Positions 44,541 through 53,310 of a DNA stretch of 64,000 nucleotides are shown piece by piece; the first letter of the stretch is position 1, and each line of letters starts with the position of its first letter. The notes under the pieces were generated by a model. The model did no database searches. It had not been told where the DNA came from and saw only the letters and a list, made by a program, of their open reading frames with translations. The stretch is from Candidatus Poribacteria bacterium. Lineage in GTDB: Bacteria > Poribacteria > WGA-4E > WGA-3G. The stretch is taken from the NCBI GenBank assembly GCA_022827225.1, contig JAJDTJ010000129.1, positions 124,001 through 188,000 of the forward strand, written 5' to 3'. Both the position numbers and the translations under genes were made by a program.

Positions 44541-45578
44541 TTAAAGCCGTTCGCGGAACATATCAATCATGCCATCCGGTGGGTCGAACGGCAATTCGAC
44601 GACAGTGTTCGTCAAGCCGCTATAGTAAATGCCTAACAGTAGATTGAATTCAGCAAGCGACTGCTTCAAGTGTGTTGGATGGACTTTGTTCTCATCGTCA
44701 AGCCATTCAAACACTGCTTCCGTGAGTCCGCCTTGGGCGATAACATCTTGTCCACCGTAGCTCATGTCCCCACCTTCGTAACCGGTACCGGGCAGATTCC
44801 GCTCCCAGCTTTCAAACCGCCAGTGTACGAACCCTTTTTCACCAAACACGCACACGCGTTTATGTCGGTTGTTTCCTGTATCGGGCAGCACGCGGGGTGC
44901 CATCTCTGGACCGAATGCGACGGAGGCTTGCACGCCGTTTGCATAAGTTACGAGTGCTGTGGCGTTCGCGGGTGAAGGCTGTGCGGAGTCGAGTTGTCCA
45001 GCACCGGAGATTTGTCCGAGCACCTTCGCGGGGCGCGAGTTGTCGATATAAGACGACACGAGTTGTAAGACGTGTGGTGCTTGGTCAACGGGAGGATTGC
45101 GTGCGCTTGCCTCAATAAATTTAATCGCACCGATTTTGCCTTCAGCGACATCTTGTTTGAGTGTAAGGTTCTCTGGGTGGAAATTGAGTTGTGTGTTGAC
45201 GACGAACTTCGTTTGGGTGCGTTCGGCGAGTTCAGAGATTTGCCGCCAATCTTCACTCTCAACGGCGATCGGTTTTTCAACGATTGCGGCGGGTACACCG
45301 TGTTCGGAGGCTTGGTTCATCAGCGGGTAGCGGATCCGTTCGTTGCTACCGCGTAACACGGGTGCCGTGACGATGTGCAGCAGATCCGGTTTTTCTTTTG
45401 AGAGCATTTCATCAAGATCGGTATAACGGGCATCGATCCCGAATTCATCGCCGAAATCGTTGAGAAGGTCTTCCTTCATATCGCAGATAGCAGCGAGTTT
45501 ACCCTTTTTGACGTGTTGGTAGGCGCGAGCGTGCCCGCGGGCGCGTCCACGACATCCCAAAATCGCACTTTTGTACAT
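44541..45578 (-). CDS. Gfo/Idh/MocA-family oxidoreductase
   Basis: A 345-residue NAD(P)-dependent dehydrogenase-like protein. The N-terminal Rossmann motif is SAILGCRGRARGHARAYQHV, followed by KLAAICDMKEDLLNDFGDEF, then PDLLHIVTAP and VEKPIAVESEDW (the EKP motif near residue 100). The C-terminal beta domain carries QLNFHPENLTLK and FGPEMAPRVLPDTGNN. The family acts on sugars, inositols and related compounds; here no substrate can be assigned. It is transcribed away from the lipoprotein gene at 45778. Confidence 0.87.
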   Translation of the reverse strand: MYKSAILGCRGRARGHARAYQHVKKGKLAAICDMKEDLLNDFGDEFGIDARYTDLDEMLSKEKPDLLHIVTAPVLRGSNERIRYPLMNQASEHGVPAAIVEKPIAVESEDWRQISELAERTQTKFVVNTQLNFHPENLTLKQDVAEGKIGAIKFIEASARNPPVDQAPHVLQLVSSYIDNSRPAKVLGQISGAGQLDSAQPSPANATALVTYANGVQASVAFGPEMAPRVLPDTGNNRHKRVCVFGEKGFVHWRFESWERNLPGTGYEGGDMSYGGQDVIAQGGLTEAVFEWLDDENKVHPTHLKQSLAEFNLLLGIYYSGLTNTVVELPFDPPDGMIDMFRERL

Positions 45579-45737
45579 AGTGTTCTCCTGTCTGAAATTT
45601 AATCGATAAACGTGATACGAACCACGCTATAGGAGGTGTAACTTAAAAGTCCATTCTCACACGGCATTATATCTTACTTGCGGCTTTAAAGCAACGCTTT
45701 TCGCGAAATTCGAGTGTAAACAAAAACCGAAATACGG

Positions 45738-45743
45738 TATAAT
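45738..45743 (+). promoter_or_regulatory. Candidate -10 box (TATAAT) before the discoidin-like lipoprotein
   Basis: A perfect TATAAT 35 nt before the start codon. The expected -35 region reads TGTAAA, a poor match. Confidence 0.4.
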
Positions 45744-45777
45744 ATCTAACAAATGCTAAACAGAGAGGGGGGAAAAA

Positions 45778-46314
45778 ATGCGGTGCTACCTTTTTATTTT
45801 TTTACTACTCTGCACAGCCGGGTCCCTTTTCGGATGCCAATCCCAGGTGCTGCAGATGTTAATTGAGCCACAAGAATTTTACAACTACGCCGTCACAGAA
45901 GGGGTCACCTGTACGTCATCGGAGATGACAGATGGCGATCTGAATACGAGAGGCTACGCTCAAGGACGATGGATCCATCTGACGTTGCCGAACCGAAAGG
46001 CAATTCATCGAATTACTATCCGCGGGACCAATATCACAAACGCGATGATATATCAGAAGTTAGATGGCGAAGGACGTTGGCAGGCAATTCAACAGATTCA
46101 GAACAATGAGAGTCCGGTTATTGAAAGACGCGTCAATGGCATTGTGACAGACGCTATCCGCATCTACATCAGCGGCACCACCGATGATGAAAAGAGAGCC
46201 AGTCAGTACGATCCGAGGCGTGGTGCAATCGTACCGCAAATAAAGTTAGGTAGACCCTTCGTCCACGAACTTGAGGTTTACGGGTTCGTCTCAAAGGCAA
46301 GCAACAGTGAATGA
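45778..46314 (+). CDS. Lipoprotein with discoidin-like (F5/8 type C-like) domain
   Basis: A 178-residue exported protein. The N terminus YLFIFLLLCTAGSLFGCQSQ has a lipobox (LFGC, Cys near 20), so it is probably lipid-anchored. The remainder resembles a galactose-binding discoidin fold: SSEMTDGDLNTRGYAQGRWIHLTL, AIHRITIRGTNI and AIRIYISGT. A strongly purine-rich ribosome site GAGAGGGGGG precedes the ATG. It may bind a surface glycan. Confidence 0.7.
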   Translation: MRCYLFIFLLLCTAGSLFGCQSQVLQMLIEPQEFYNYAVTEGVTCTSSEMTDGDLNTRGYAQGRWIHLTLPNRKAIHRITIRGTNITNAMIYQKLDGEGRWQAIQQIQNNESPVIERRVNGIVTDAIRIYISGTTDDEKRASQYDPRRGAIVPQIKLGRPFVHELEVYGFVSKASNSE

Positions 46315-46405
46315 CATCGCTTGAAACGAAGTGGAAAGCGGGGTTGGGAAAAAATCGTTACATTTCAGATTACAGGACCTTAACCGTAAGGAATAATTAT
46401 AAAAA

Positions 46406-47467
46406 ATGAAACGCCTGATTTTTGAAGATATGTACAGTTGGGGGGTCTTTAGTCAGGACCGCCAGATCGATTTTAATGGGCATTTGTGGGTCCGTCCTGA
46501 TGGAAATATTATCATAGATCCCGTGCCAATGTCCGATGCCGATAGAGGGCAACTAATGGCACTCGGCGGTGCGGCGTTGATCGTTCTGACGAATGCCGAT
46601 CATGAACGCGAAGCCGCTGCCCTTCAGGAGTTGACCGGTGCCGAGGTGATTGTGCATGCAGCCGATGCCGATGCGCTGAGCATCACACCGGCGAGGACGA
46701 TTGCGGACCGGGAAGCGATTGTGCCGGGTTTACACGCCGTCCATCTCGAACACGGGAAAAGTCCTGGTGAAATCGCGCTCTATTTTCCAGAGAAACAGAC
46801 CGTTCTGTTTGGGGACCTTGTGGTTGGTGAACCGATGGGTGCATTAAGTTTACTTGCTGATGCGAAACTCAACGACCCGGCTAAAGCGGCACTTGAACTC
46901 CGAAAAATTTTAGCACTCCGTTTCAACGCGATCCTTGTCGGTGATGGACACTCCATCTTTAAGGAGGCCCGTCAACACCTGATTGACTGCCTGCAAGCGC
47001 GACGCGACATCTATATCAACCGTATCCATATTGACGAGATAATGTGGCAGTATAAAAGCGCACCACCCCCTTACGACTTTGAGGACAAAGACATTGACCC
47101 GCTCATCGGCGGCAAGAATTTGGGGTACCGCGTGATCCGTCTCCAACCCGGCAAGATGAGTTTCCCGATGCATTTTCACAACTTCGGTGAGGAGATGTGC
47201 TACGTCATGGAAGGTGCCTGTACGCTTAAAACACCACGCGGTGATGTGGAAGTTATCGAAGGCGATTTCATTGCGTTTCCGCCCGGCACAATCGGGGCAC
47301 ATAAATTCGTGAACAACACTGATGCTCCGGTCGTGTTGTTTATTCTCGGAACTACCACGCCACACGATGTGAGTGAGTACCCAGATTCCAACAAAGTCTT
47401 GCCCTATGTCGTCGGAAAGATTTACCGTAAAGACCCAAGCCTGAGTTATTGGGATGGCGAGGTCTAA
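46406..47467 (+). CDS. Degenerate metallo-beta-lactamase-fold domain fused to cupin
   Basis: A 353-residue fusion. Residues 1 to about 215 resemble a metallo-beta-lactamase fold: WVRPDGNIIIDPVPMS, LIVLTNADHEREAAALQEL in the place of the HxHxDH metal motif, AVHLEHGKSPGEIALYF, TVLFGDLVVGEPMG and AILVGDGHSIFKEA. The first metal site is mostly lost (only DH remains). Residues about 240-330 are a cupin: MSFPMHFHNFGEEMCYVMEGACTL gives an HxH and downstream E, and VIEGDFIAFPPGTIGAHKF gives the last His. The pairing suggests a sensing or sugar-acid/phospho-sugar role, but none can be proven. It ends 3 nt before the convergent sulfatase. Confidence 0.72.
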   Translation: MKRLIFEDMYSWGVFSQDRQIDFNGHLWVRPDGNIIIDPVPMSDADRGQLMALGGAALIVLTNADHEREAAALQELTGAEVIVHAADADALSITPARTIADREAIVPGLHAVHLEHGKSPGEIALYFPEKQTVLFGDLVVGEPMGALSLLADAKLNDPAKAALELRKILALRFNAILVGDGHSIFKEARQHLIDCLQARRDIYINRIHIDEIMWQYKSAPPPYDFEDKDIDPLIGGKNLGYRVIRLQPGKMSFPMHFHNFGEEMCYVMEGACTLKTPRGDVEVIEGDFIAFPPGTIGAHKFVNNTDAPVVLFILGTTTPHDVSEYPDSNKVLPYVVGKIYRKDPSLSYWDGEV

Positions 47468-47470
47468 CGG

Positions 47471-48841
47471 TTAGGCATCTCTAACTTTTGATCTACGCAC
47501 CTGCTGGTTCTCTTTTGCTCGCGCATCTGTCAACTCTGGGTCGACAATCTCATGTAGGGCATCTTTCATTTCACTGCGTATTGGCATATATTCAGGTTTT
47601 GGTGCCAAATCTTCATTTTCTAACGGGTCCGTTGCGAGGTTGAACAGCTGCGGTTCGCTTCCGACGTAATGACACAATTTGTAATCCCCGCGTTTGAGCA
47701 TGAAACCGGCGTTCAACATCCCCATGTGGTGATATTCCGAAAAGACAGCACGCGTTGTTTCAGCTGCTTGATGTTCGGCTATCTTTAACAGACTATTGCC
47801 AGGCAAATCAGATGGCGTTTCCAAACCAGCGATTTCCAACAAGGTCGGCAAGACATCTATCAAGGAGACGTTTTGCACCACGCGACCGGTCTCGCCGGAA
47901 GGCAGATGCAGCATTAACGGCACTTTCACTGCGGGTTCATAGAAGCACTGCTTCTGCCAGATACCGTGGTGCCCTGCCATCTCACCGTGATCGCTGGTAT
48001 AGATAACAACGGTGTCTTCGCGTAATGGAGACGTATCAATCGCCGCCAGTATTCGTCCGATCTGTGCATCCAGGGACGAAACAAGGGCGTAATAAGAGGC
48101 TAACGCGCAACGCACGGTGGCTTCAGGCGGTGGAATGTCGTTCCGCCATGCCCAACGGTGGTGCTGGATGATAGGGTGCTGAGATTCAATCGGTTCGTTC
48201 CATGTGGTAGGCAGTTCAAGCGTGTCGGGGTCGTATAGTGCGTAGAATTCCGGCGGTGCGATCAGTGGAAAATGTGGATGCATGAATCCGCAATAGAGCA
48301 GGAACGGTTTGTCGTCTGATGCAGCCGCTTTTTCGCGAAGGAAATCAATTGCCAAGTCTGTAACGTTTCTGTCATATCTCGTGTGTTCGTGGTCTCCTGG
48401 TCCGCATTCGGCGACGTGCGAATTAGAGCCTCGCCGTGCGTCCAGCCCGCGCCGTGGTGGGCTGCCACTGGTATTGCGCCACCGAGGTAGATCATCCAAC
48501 AAGCGGTGCGAAAAGCCGAGCAGGCGGTCCGTCCCGTTGAAATGTGTGCGTCCACATAACACAGTTTCATAACCCGCTTCCGTCAAATAATCTCCCCATG
48601 TTGGGTACCGTCGATCCGCAATCGCTCCCAAATCCCACGCTTCAATTTGGTGCGGATAGCGTCCGGTGAGCATGGACAAACGTGAGGGTGTACAGATGGG
48701 ATAATTGCAATAAGCATTATCAAAGGTGTAACTCTGTTCAGCAAGATGGTCAAGGTGAGGGGTTTGGACAACCGGATGCCCACTATTCCGCATCACCGCC
48801 CCCGCGTGTTCATCTGAAAATAGAAAAACGATGTTCATCAA
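47471..48841 (-). CDS. Type I (formylglycine) sulfatase
   Basis: A 456-residue sulfatase/alkaline-phosphatase superfamily enzyme that would remove sulfate esters, for example from sulfated glycans. The signature is complete: NYPICTPSRLSMLTGR, with the Cys near residue 50 that must be converted to formylglycine. Metal and substrate residues appear in FLFSDEHAG near the start, in LCGRTHFNGTDRL, and in VVIYTSDHGEMAGHHGIWQK. No signal peptide is evident, so it may act in the cytoplasm. Its activating enzyme is not the nearby SUMF1-domain protein, which lacks the needed Cys pair. Confidence 0.92.
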   Translation of the reverse strand: MMNIVFLFSDEHAGAVMRNSGHPVVQTPHLDHLAEQSYTFDNAYCNYPICTPSRLSMLTGRYPHQIEAWDLGAIADRRYPTWGDYLTEAGYETVLCGRTHFNGTDRLLGFSHRLLDDLPRWRNTSGSPPRRGLDARRGSNSHVAECGPGDHEHTRYDRNVTDLAIDFLREKAAASDDKPFLLYCGFMHPHFPLIAPPEFYALYDPDTLELPTTWNEPIESQHPIIQHHRWAWRNDIPPPEATVRCALASYYALVSSLDAQIGRILAAIDTSPLREDTVVIYTSDHGEMAGHHGIWQKQCFYEPAVKVPLMLHLPSGETGRVVQNVSLIDVLPTLLEIAGLETPSDLPGNSLLKIAEHQAAETTRAVFSEYHHMGMLNAGFMLKRGDYKLCHYVGSEPQLFNLATDPLENEDLAPKPEYMPIRSEMKDALHEIVDPELTDARAKENQQVRRSKVRDA

Positions 48842-48867
48842 TGTCTAACCTAAGTTGTGCGTGTGGC

Positions 48868-48960
48868 GGGCGACAAGAAACACCCAAGCAGAAACATTCG
48901 CTCCTACTGAAGAATGTGGTTATGAGGATCGCGAGCAAAACTCGCTCCTACTGGAGTGTC
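48868..48960. repeat. Spacer repeat with CACCCAAGCAGAAACA and GCGAG hairpin
   Basis: AAACACCCAAGCAGAAACA (48878-48896) is close to the complement of the CGTAGGG-family core at 22463 and 42189. It is followed by CATTCGCTCCTACTGAAGAATG and the small hairpin GCGAG-CAAAA-CTCGC (48931-48945) with another CTCCTACT. Confidence 0.55.
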
Positions 48961-48966
48961 GGACAA

Positions 48967-49839
48967 TCAGCCGCGCCAAGCGGTATCAATACTGGTGTAT
49001 CCGTGTGTGTATTGCTCGAAACGTGGTGGTAAATCCGCTAAGAACTGTCTGCCTTCATCCGGTATCTGCCACGGAATATCAATGTGATGGTCGCGTCGCC
49101 GAAAACCGATTGCACACGACAACCGGATCTCATCAATCTGGTTCGGGAAGGCACCGTGATACGTCCGATGCGCAAACACAATCATATCCCCCGGATTCGT
49201 GAAGAGCGGTACCAACCCTGGCATATCAAAACCGACGTACGCTTTTTCTTCTTCACCTTCCTTATAGAAGGAACGCCTATCCGCTGTCATCTTGAACCCT
49301 TCAGGTCCTTCCCAATTCTCCACGTGTGAGTTTTCAATAACGCATAACCCGCCGTGTTCTGGACGAGAACCGGTCAAGTAGAACCATTTGCCAGAGGGCC
49401 ACAATCCGCGGTTTAGTACGTCACCCGAATTCTTCGGTGCGTCCGTTGAGAATCCGCACCAATCCGTGTGCCAGGCAACAGGTTGAGATCCGGGCATCCG
49501 AATGATGGCGGCAGAACGGTGGACGGTCATTGCGTCTGTTCCGATGAGGTGACGGTGGATTTTCATAAAGGGTTCATATCCGAGGAGCTGCCAAGCCCCC
49601 GGTCCAGACTCCACCCAAGCGTGTCGGGTCCGGCTCTGCCCGCGTTCTAACGCTTTGTTGGGATCCGTGCCATCAAAGACCGCCTGCTTTAGACTTTCAA
49701 CCAATGCAGGTGGAAGGACATCTTTAACGATCGCGAAGCCGTGCGCTTCCAAGCATTCGGACATCTGAGAGAGTTGATCGACCTCAAATTCATAGGTATA
49801 GTTAAGTTCAGGTTTCTGAATCTGTAGATACTGTTCCAT
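48967..49839 (-). CDS. PhyH family dioxygenase
   Basis: A 290-residue Fe(II)/2-oxoglutarate-type oxygenase. The HxD pair is in PVAWHTDWCGFS (H124, D126). The distal His and Arg are in FAHRTYHGAFPNQIDEIRLS. The frame can also begin at a GTG 9 nt upstream, but ATG 49839 has a well-placed GAGG. Substrate unknown. A consensus-like promoter lies 60-90 nt upstream, back to back with that of argS. Confidence 0.87.
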   Translation of the reverse strand: MEQYLQIQKPELNYTYEFEVDQLSQMSECLEAHGFAIVKDVLPPALVESLKQAVFDGTDPNKALERGQSRTRHAWVESGPGAWQLLGYEPFMKIHRHLIGTDAMTVHRSAAIIRMPGSQPVAWHTDWCGFSTDAPKNSGDVLNRGLWPSGKWFYLTGSRPEHGGLCVIENSHVENWEGPEGFKMTADRRSFYKEGEEEKAYVGFDMPGLVPLFTNPGDMIVFAHRTYHGAFPNQIDEIRLSCAIGFRRRDHHIDIPWQIPDEGRQFLADLPPRFEQYTHGYTSIDTAWRG

Positions 49840-49899
49840 GGGTAACACCTCAGCTATTTTGTCAGGTTTAAGGGGTTGTCGTGAAAACTGAGTTTCAGC

Positions 49900-49928
49900 A
49901 TATTAGCAGACATTTACTGCTACGTCAA
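49900..49928 (-). promoter_or_regulatory. Promoter of the PhyH gene at 48967-49839
   Basis: On the minus strand TTGACG, a 17-bp spacer and TAATAT, about 60 nt upstream of the start codon. Confidence 0.65.
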
Positions 49929-49961
49929 TCGCAATTTTTGTCATAAGTTACAAATCAAGAT

Positions 49962-49990
49962 TTGACATACATCTGCTATTATGATATAAT
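49962..49990 (+). promoter_or_regulatory. Consensus sigma-70 promoter of argS
   Basis: TTGACA (49962-49967), a 17-bp spacer and TATAAT (49985-49990): a perfect match to the bacterial housekeeping consensus. The start codon lies 63 nt downstream. Confidence 0.85.
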
Positions 49991-50052
49991 TTTGCTTGTT
50001 GAAAACCTAAACCCTACAAAAAAACTGGCTGATATACATCTAATTTCTTGAT

Positions 50053-51762
50053 ATGGATGCAATAAAAACAGAAGTCTATAATATTTTAGAAGATGCGATC
50101 CGTGCTGCTGTTGCGGCGGGAGAACTCGCTGTATCCGAAGTACCTGTTATTCCGTTCTCGCCCACTAAAACCCCTGAACACGGCGATATCGCGACACCGG
50201 TTGCCTTGGGACTCGCGAAGCAGGCGCGGATGGCACCCCGTAACATCGCCGAAATAATCGTTAAACACATAGACCCGGAGGCTCATCCCATCATCCGCGA
50301 TATTGACATCGCTGGGGCAGGCTTTATAAATATCTATCTCTCCGATAACTGGCTCTATGACGTACTCCAGGCGATTGCGGCGCTGCAGGCAGCTTACGGC
50401 AGCAGCGATAAAGGTGCTGGAAAGCGAGTACAAATAGAATTCGTCAGTGCCAATCCGACGGGCCCCCTTAATATTGTCAGTGGACGCGCCGCAGCGGTCG
50501 GGGATACACTCGTCAACCTGCTCAATGCTATCGGCTACGAGGCGATCCGTGAATTCTATGTCAATGATGCCGGTGGACAGGTTGAACGGCTCGGTGAATC
50601 TATTGATGTCCGCTACCGGCAAACGCTCGGTGAAGAAGGATTGGAAATTCCGGAAGGTGGGTACCAAGGTGAGTACCTTCAGGAGTTCGCACAGACCCTT
50701 GTTGAGACGGATGGCGATAGCTATCTTCAGCTTGAGCAGAGCGAACGGACTGCCCTTTTCCGCGACAAAGGCATCGCACACATTTTAGCACAACAGAGAG
50801 CGTCATTAGAACGTTTCAAAGTCAATTTCGATGTCTGGGCGAGTGAGCAAGCGATCCGAGATAGTGGGAAACCGGAAGAAATTATTCAAACCTTCCGGGA
50901 AAAATCGTATCTCTACGAAGCGGAAGGGGCGACGTGGTTCCGAATGTCAGACTTCGGGGACGACAAGGACTGCGTCGTTATAAGACAGAACGGTGAATAT
51001 ACCTATTTCGTGCCGGATGCCGCTTACCACCGAGATAAGTTTGACCGTGGATTCAGGACAGTCATCGATCTATTCGGACCGGATCATCAGGGCCATATCA
51101 GCAGGCTCAAAAATTTCGTGAAAGCACTCGGTTTACCCGACGATTGGCTCGAAATCTCCATCATTCAGCAGGTCAATCTCGTAGATACAGCGGGTAAACG
51201 GGTTGACATGTCGAAACGCAGCGGACATTTTCTCACACTTGATGCGCTTATTGACGAACTTGCGGAGACCGTCGGCGAAGAATTCGCTGTGGATGTTGCC
51301 CGATATTTCTTCCTCATGCGCGCCAACAATACCCATCTCGATTTCAATATGGCATTGGCACTCACGCATGCCAGTGAGAACCCGGTCTTCTATATCCAAT
51401 ACGCACATGCCCGGTGCTGCAGCATCTTCGAGCAGGGAACTGAACACGGGATCATCGCAAAGCCTATCGAAGAGGTCTCACTAAAGCGGCTGACCGAACC
51501 GATAGAGCATGATCTGATCCGAAAGTTAGCCGAATTCCCGTCAATCGTGCTACTGAGTGCAGAGACACGCGAGGCACACCGCGTGCCACACTACTTACAT
51601 GAACTTGCAGGAATTTTTCACCCGTACTATAACCAACACCGAGTCTTAGATTCGGAAGACCTCGAAAAAACACATGCACGGCTTATCCTGGTCCAGAGCG
51701 TACAAACAGTATTGAAAAACGGACTGACCCTTTTAGGCATTTCTGCCCCTGAAGCTATGTAG
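50053..51762 (+). CDS. argS: Arginyl-tRNA synthetase with altered HIGH motif
   Basis: A 569-residue class I synthetase that charges tRNA-Arg. Family blocks: FINIYLSDNWLYDVLQ, VQIEFVSANPTGPL, then GRAAAVGDTLVNLLNAIGY, REFYVNDAGGQVERL, GEYTYFVPDAAYHRDKFDRG, LFGPDHQGHISRLKNF, VDMSKRSGHFLTLDAL (the MSK region) and the C-terminal anticodon-binding helices (IQYAHARCCSIFEQG). Where most ArgRS have HxGH after NPTGPL, this protein has NIVS (residues 140-143). The rest of the catalytic core is intact. No second argS is in the window to compare. It has a perfect promoter and starts at ATG 50053. Confidence 0.95.
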   Translation: MDAIKTEVYNILEDAIRAAVAAGELAVSEVPVIPFSPTKTPEHGDIATPVALGLAKQARMAPRNIAEIIVKHIDPEAHPIIRDIDIAGAGFINIYLSDNWLYDVLQAIAALQAAYGSSDKGAGKRVQIEFVSANPTGPLNIVSGRAAAVGDTLVNLLNAIGYEAIREFYVNDAGGQVERLGESIDVRYRQTLGEEGLEIPEGGYQGEYLQEFAQTLVETDGDSYLQLEQSERTALFRDKGIAHILAQQRASLERFKVNFDVWASEQAIRDSGKPEEIIQTFREKSYLYEAEGATWFRMSDFGDDKDCVVIRQNGEYTYFVPDAAYHRDKFDRGFRTVIDLFGPDHQGHISRLKNFVKALGLPDDWLEISIIQQVNLVDTAGKRVDMSKRSGHFLTLDALIDELAETVGEEFAVDVARYFFLMRANNTHLDFNMALALTHASENPVFYIQYAHARCCSIFEQGTEHGIIAKPIEEVSLKRLTEPIEHDLIRKLAEFPSIVLLSAETREAHRVPHYLHELAGIFHPYYNQHRVLDSEDLEKTHARLILVQSVQTVLKNGLTLLGISAPEAM

Positions 51763-51763
51763 T

Positions 51764-51944
51764 TGGCTGTCAGCAGTCAGCAGTCGGCTATCAGCAAAGA
51801 GGTGTTTTTGTGACAATTCGCCGAAACTTGGAGTATCAAGTATCGTAGCACCTATAGAACGTCTGGCAGTTACAAACGTTTTTGGCTGCCACAATGATCG
51901 TGTAACTTCTGAGGGCTGAGGGCTGATAGCCGACAGCCAATGAC
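51764..51944. repeat. GGCTGTCAGCAGTCAG / TGATAGCCGACAGCC inverted spacer repeat
   Basis: Opposed arms TTGGCTGTCAGCAGTCAGC (left) and GGGCTGATAGCCGACAGCC (right) are about 120 nt apart, and TTGGCTGTC pairs with GACAGCCAA. They bracket a unique stretch and fill the spacer between argS and the aminotransferase. The units match those at 976-1074. Confidence 0.7.
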
Positions 51945-51957
51945 AATAGGAAAAAAT

Positions 51958-53310
51958 ATGACACAAGACTACAGACAAGTTGATAAGGCACACGTGTGGC
52001 ATCCGTTGTTTCAGCATCAACGTCTTGAGGAGACGACGTTAGCCGTTTATGAGTCGGCGCACGGCACAACAGTTGTGGATGCGGAGGGACGCGAATACTT
52101 AGACGCTTACTCTGCACTATGGAATGTCAACGTCGGTTACGGAAGGCAAGAGATCGCGGACGCGGTCTACGAACAGATACAGAAGTTGCCTTACTATCCA
52201 CATTCGCAGATAAACGTTCCGGCAACGATGTTAGCCGAGCAGCTCGCCGATTGTCTACCGGGCGATTTGAACCATGTCTATTTCTGCAACAGCGGTTCGG
52301 AAGCCAATGAAACTGCCATCAAAATTGCGAGGCAGTACGGCAGACAAACCTATCCGGGTCAGAACCGCTACAAGATCATCAGTCGCTATCGTGGCTACCA
52401 CGGATTCACGTACGGTGCGATGTCGGCGACGGGACAGGCACGCAGAAGGAAGGCGTTTGAACCGCTCGTTCCGGGTTTCCCGCATGCGCATCCGCCGTAC
52501 TGCTATCGGTGTCCATTGGGTTTGGAGCCTGCCTCGTGCGGTATTGCGTGTGCTGATGAAATAGAACGCATCATTCAAGGCGAAGGACCTGAGACCGTGA
52601 TCGCTCTTATCGCGGAGCCGATCATCGGTGGCGGCGGTGTGATTGTGTCCCCCGATGAATATCTCCCGAAGTTACGGCAAATCTGTGACGATTACGGCTT
52701 GCTCCTCATACTTGATGAGGTTATCACCGGGTTCGGACGGACAGGAAAGATGTTCGCGTGTGAGCATTGGGATGTACAGCCCGATATTATCACGTTGGCA
52801 AAAGGGTTAACAAGTGGGTATCTACCGCTCGGTGCCTGTGTCGCTTCGACGGAGGTGTTCAACGCGTTCCTCGGCGAAGCAGATGAGAACAGGGAGTTCG
52901 CTCAGGTCTGTACGTATGGTGGACACCCGGTTGCGTGCGCTGCTGGGGTTGCGAACCTGAAGATACTGCGAGAGGAACGCCTCTGGGAGAATGCGGAGAA
53001 AGTCGGGGCGCATCTGCTCTCGAAATTAGAGACATTGCGCGCGCTACCGGTTGTTGGCGATGTACGCGGTAAGGGGTTAATGCTCGCCGTGGAGTTCATT
53101 GAAACCGATGGCACACACCTCGCAACAGCAAAGACCAACCGAATCATTGGACAACTCCGAGAAAACGGGATTATTGTCGGGAAGATCGGTCATGCTGTTG
53201 AGGAGCCGGAAAACATTATTTACATCGCGCCGCCGCTTATTTTGACGGAAGCGGAAGCGGATCGGATATTCGAGACGCTACGTCAAGTACTTGTCCAACA
53301 GGAATTTTAA
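51958..53310 (+). CDS. Class III PLP aminotransferase
   Basis: A 450-residue omega- or diamine-type aminotransferase. Motifs: DKAHVWHPLFQHQRLE, YLDAYSALWNVNVGYG, YFCNSGSEANETAIKIAR, RYRGYHGFTYGAMSATG, LLILDEVITGFGRTGKMFACEHW (PLP Asp) and ITLAKGLTSGYLPLGACV (PLP Lys). It could use beta-alanine, GABA, taurine or a related omega-amine; BioA- and ornithine-type activities are less likely. The ATG at 51958 has an AGGAAAAAAT site; a start at 51940 would begin inside the repeat. The 3' end overlaps mtnP by 33 bp in convergent orientation. Confidence 0.88.
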   Translation: MTQDYRQVDKAHVWHPLFQHQRLEETTLAVYESAHGTTVVDAEGREYLDAYSALWNVNVGYGRQEIADAVYEQIQKLPYYPHSQINVPATMLAEQLADCLPGDLNHVYFCNSGSEANETAIKIARQYGRQTYPGQNRYKIISRYRGYHGFTYGAMSATGQARRRKAFEPLVPGFPHAHPPYCYRCPLGLEPASCGIACADEIERIIQGEGPETVIALIAEPIIGGGGVIVSPDEYLPKLRQICDDYGLLLILDEVITGFGRTGKMFACEHWDVQPDIITLAKGLTSGYLPLGACVASTEVFNAFLGEADENREFAQVCTYGGHPVACAAGVANLKILREERLWENAEKVGAHLLSKLETLRALPVVGDVRGKGLMLAVEFIETDGTHLATAKTNRIIGQLRENGIIVGKIGHAVEEPENIIYIAPPLILTEAEADRIFETLRQVLVQQEF

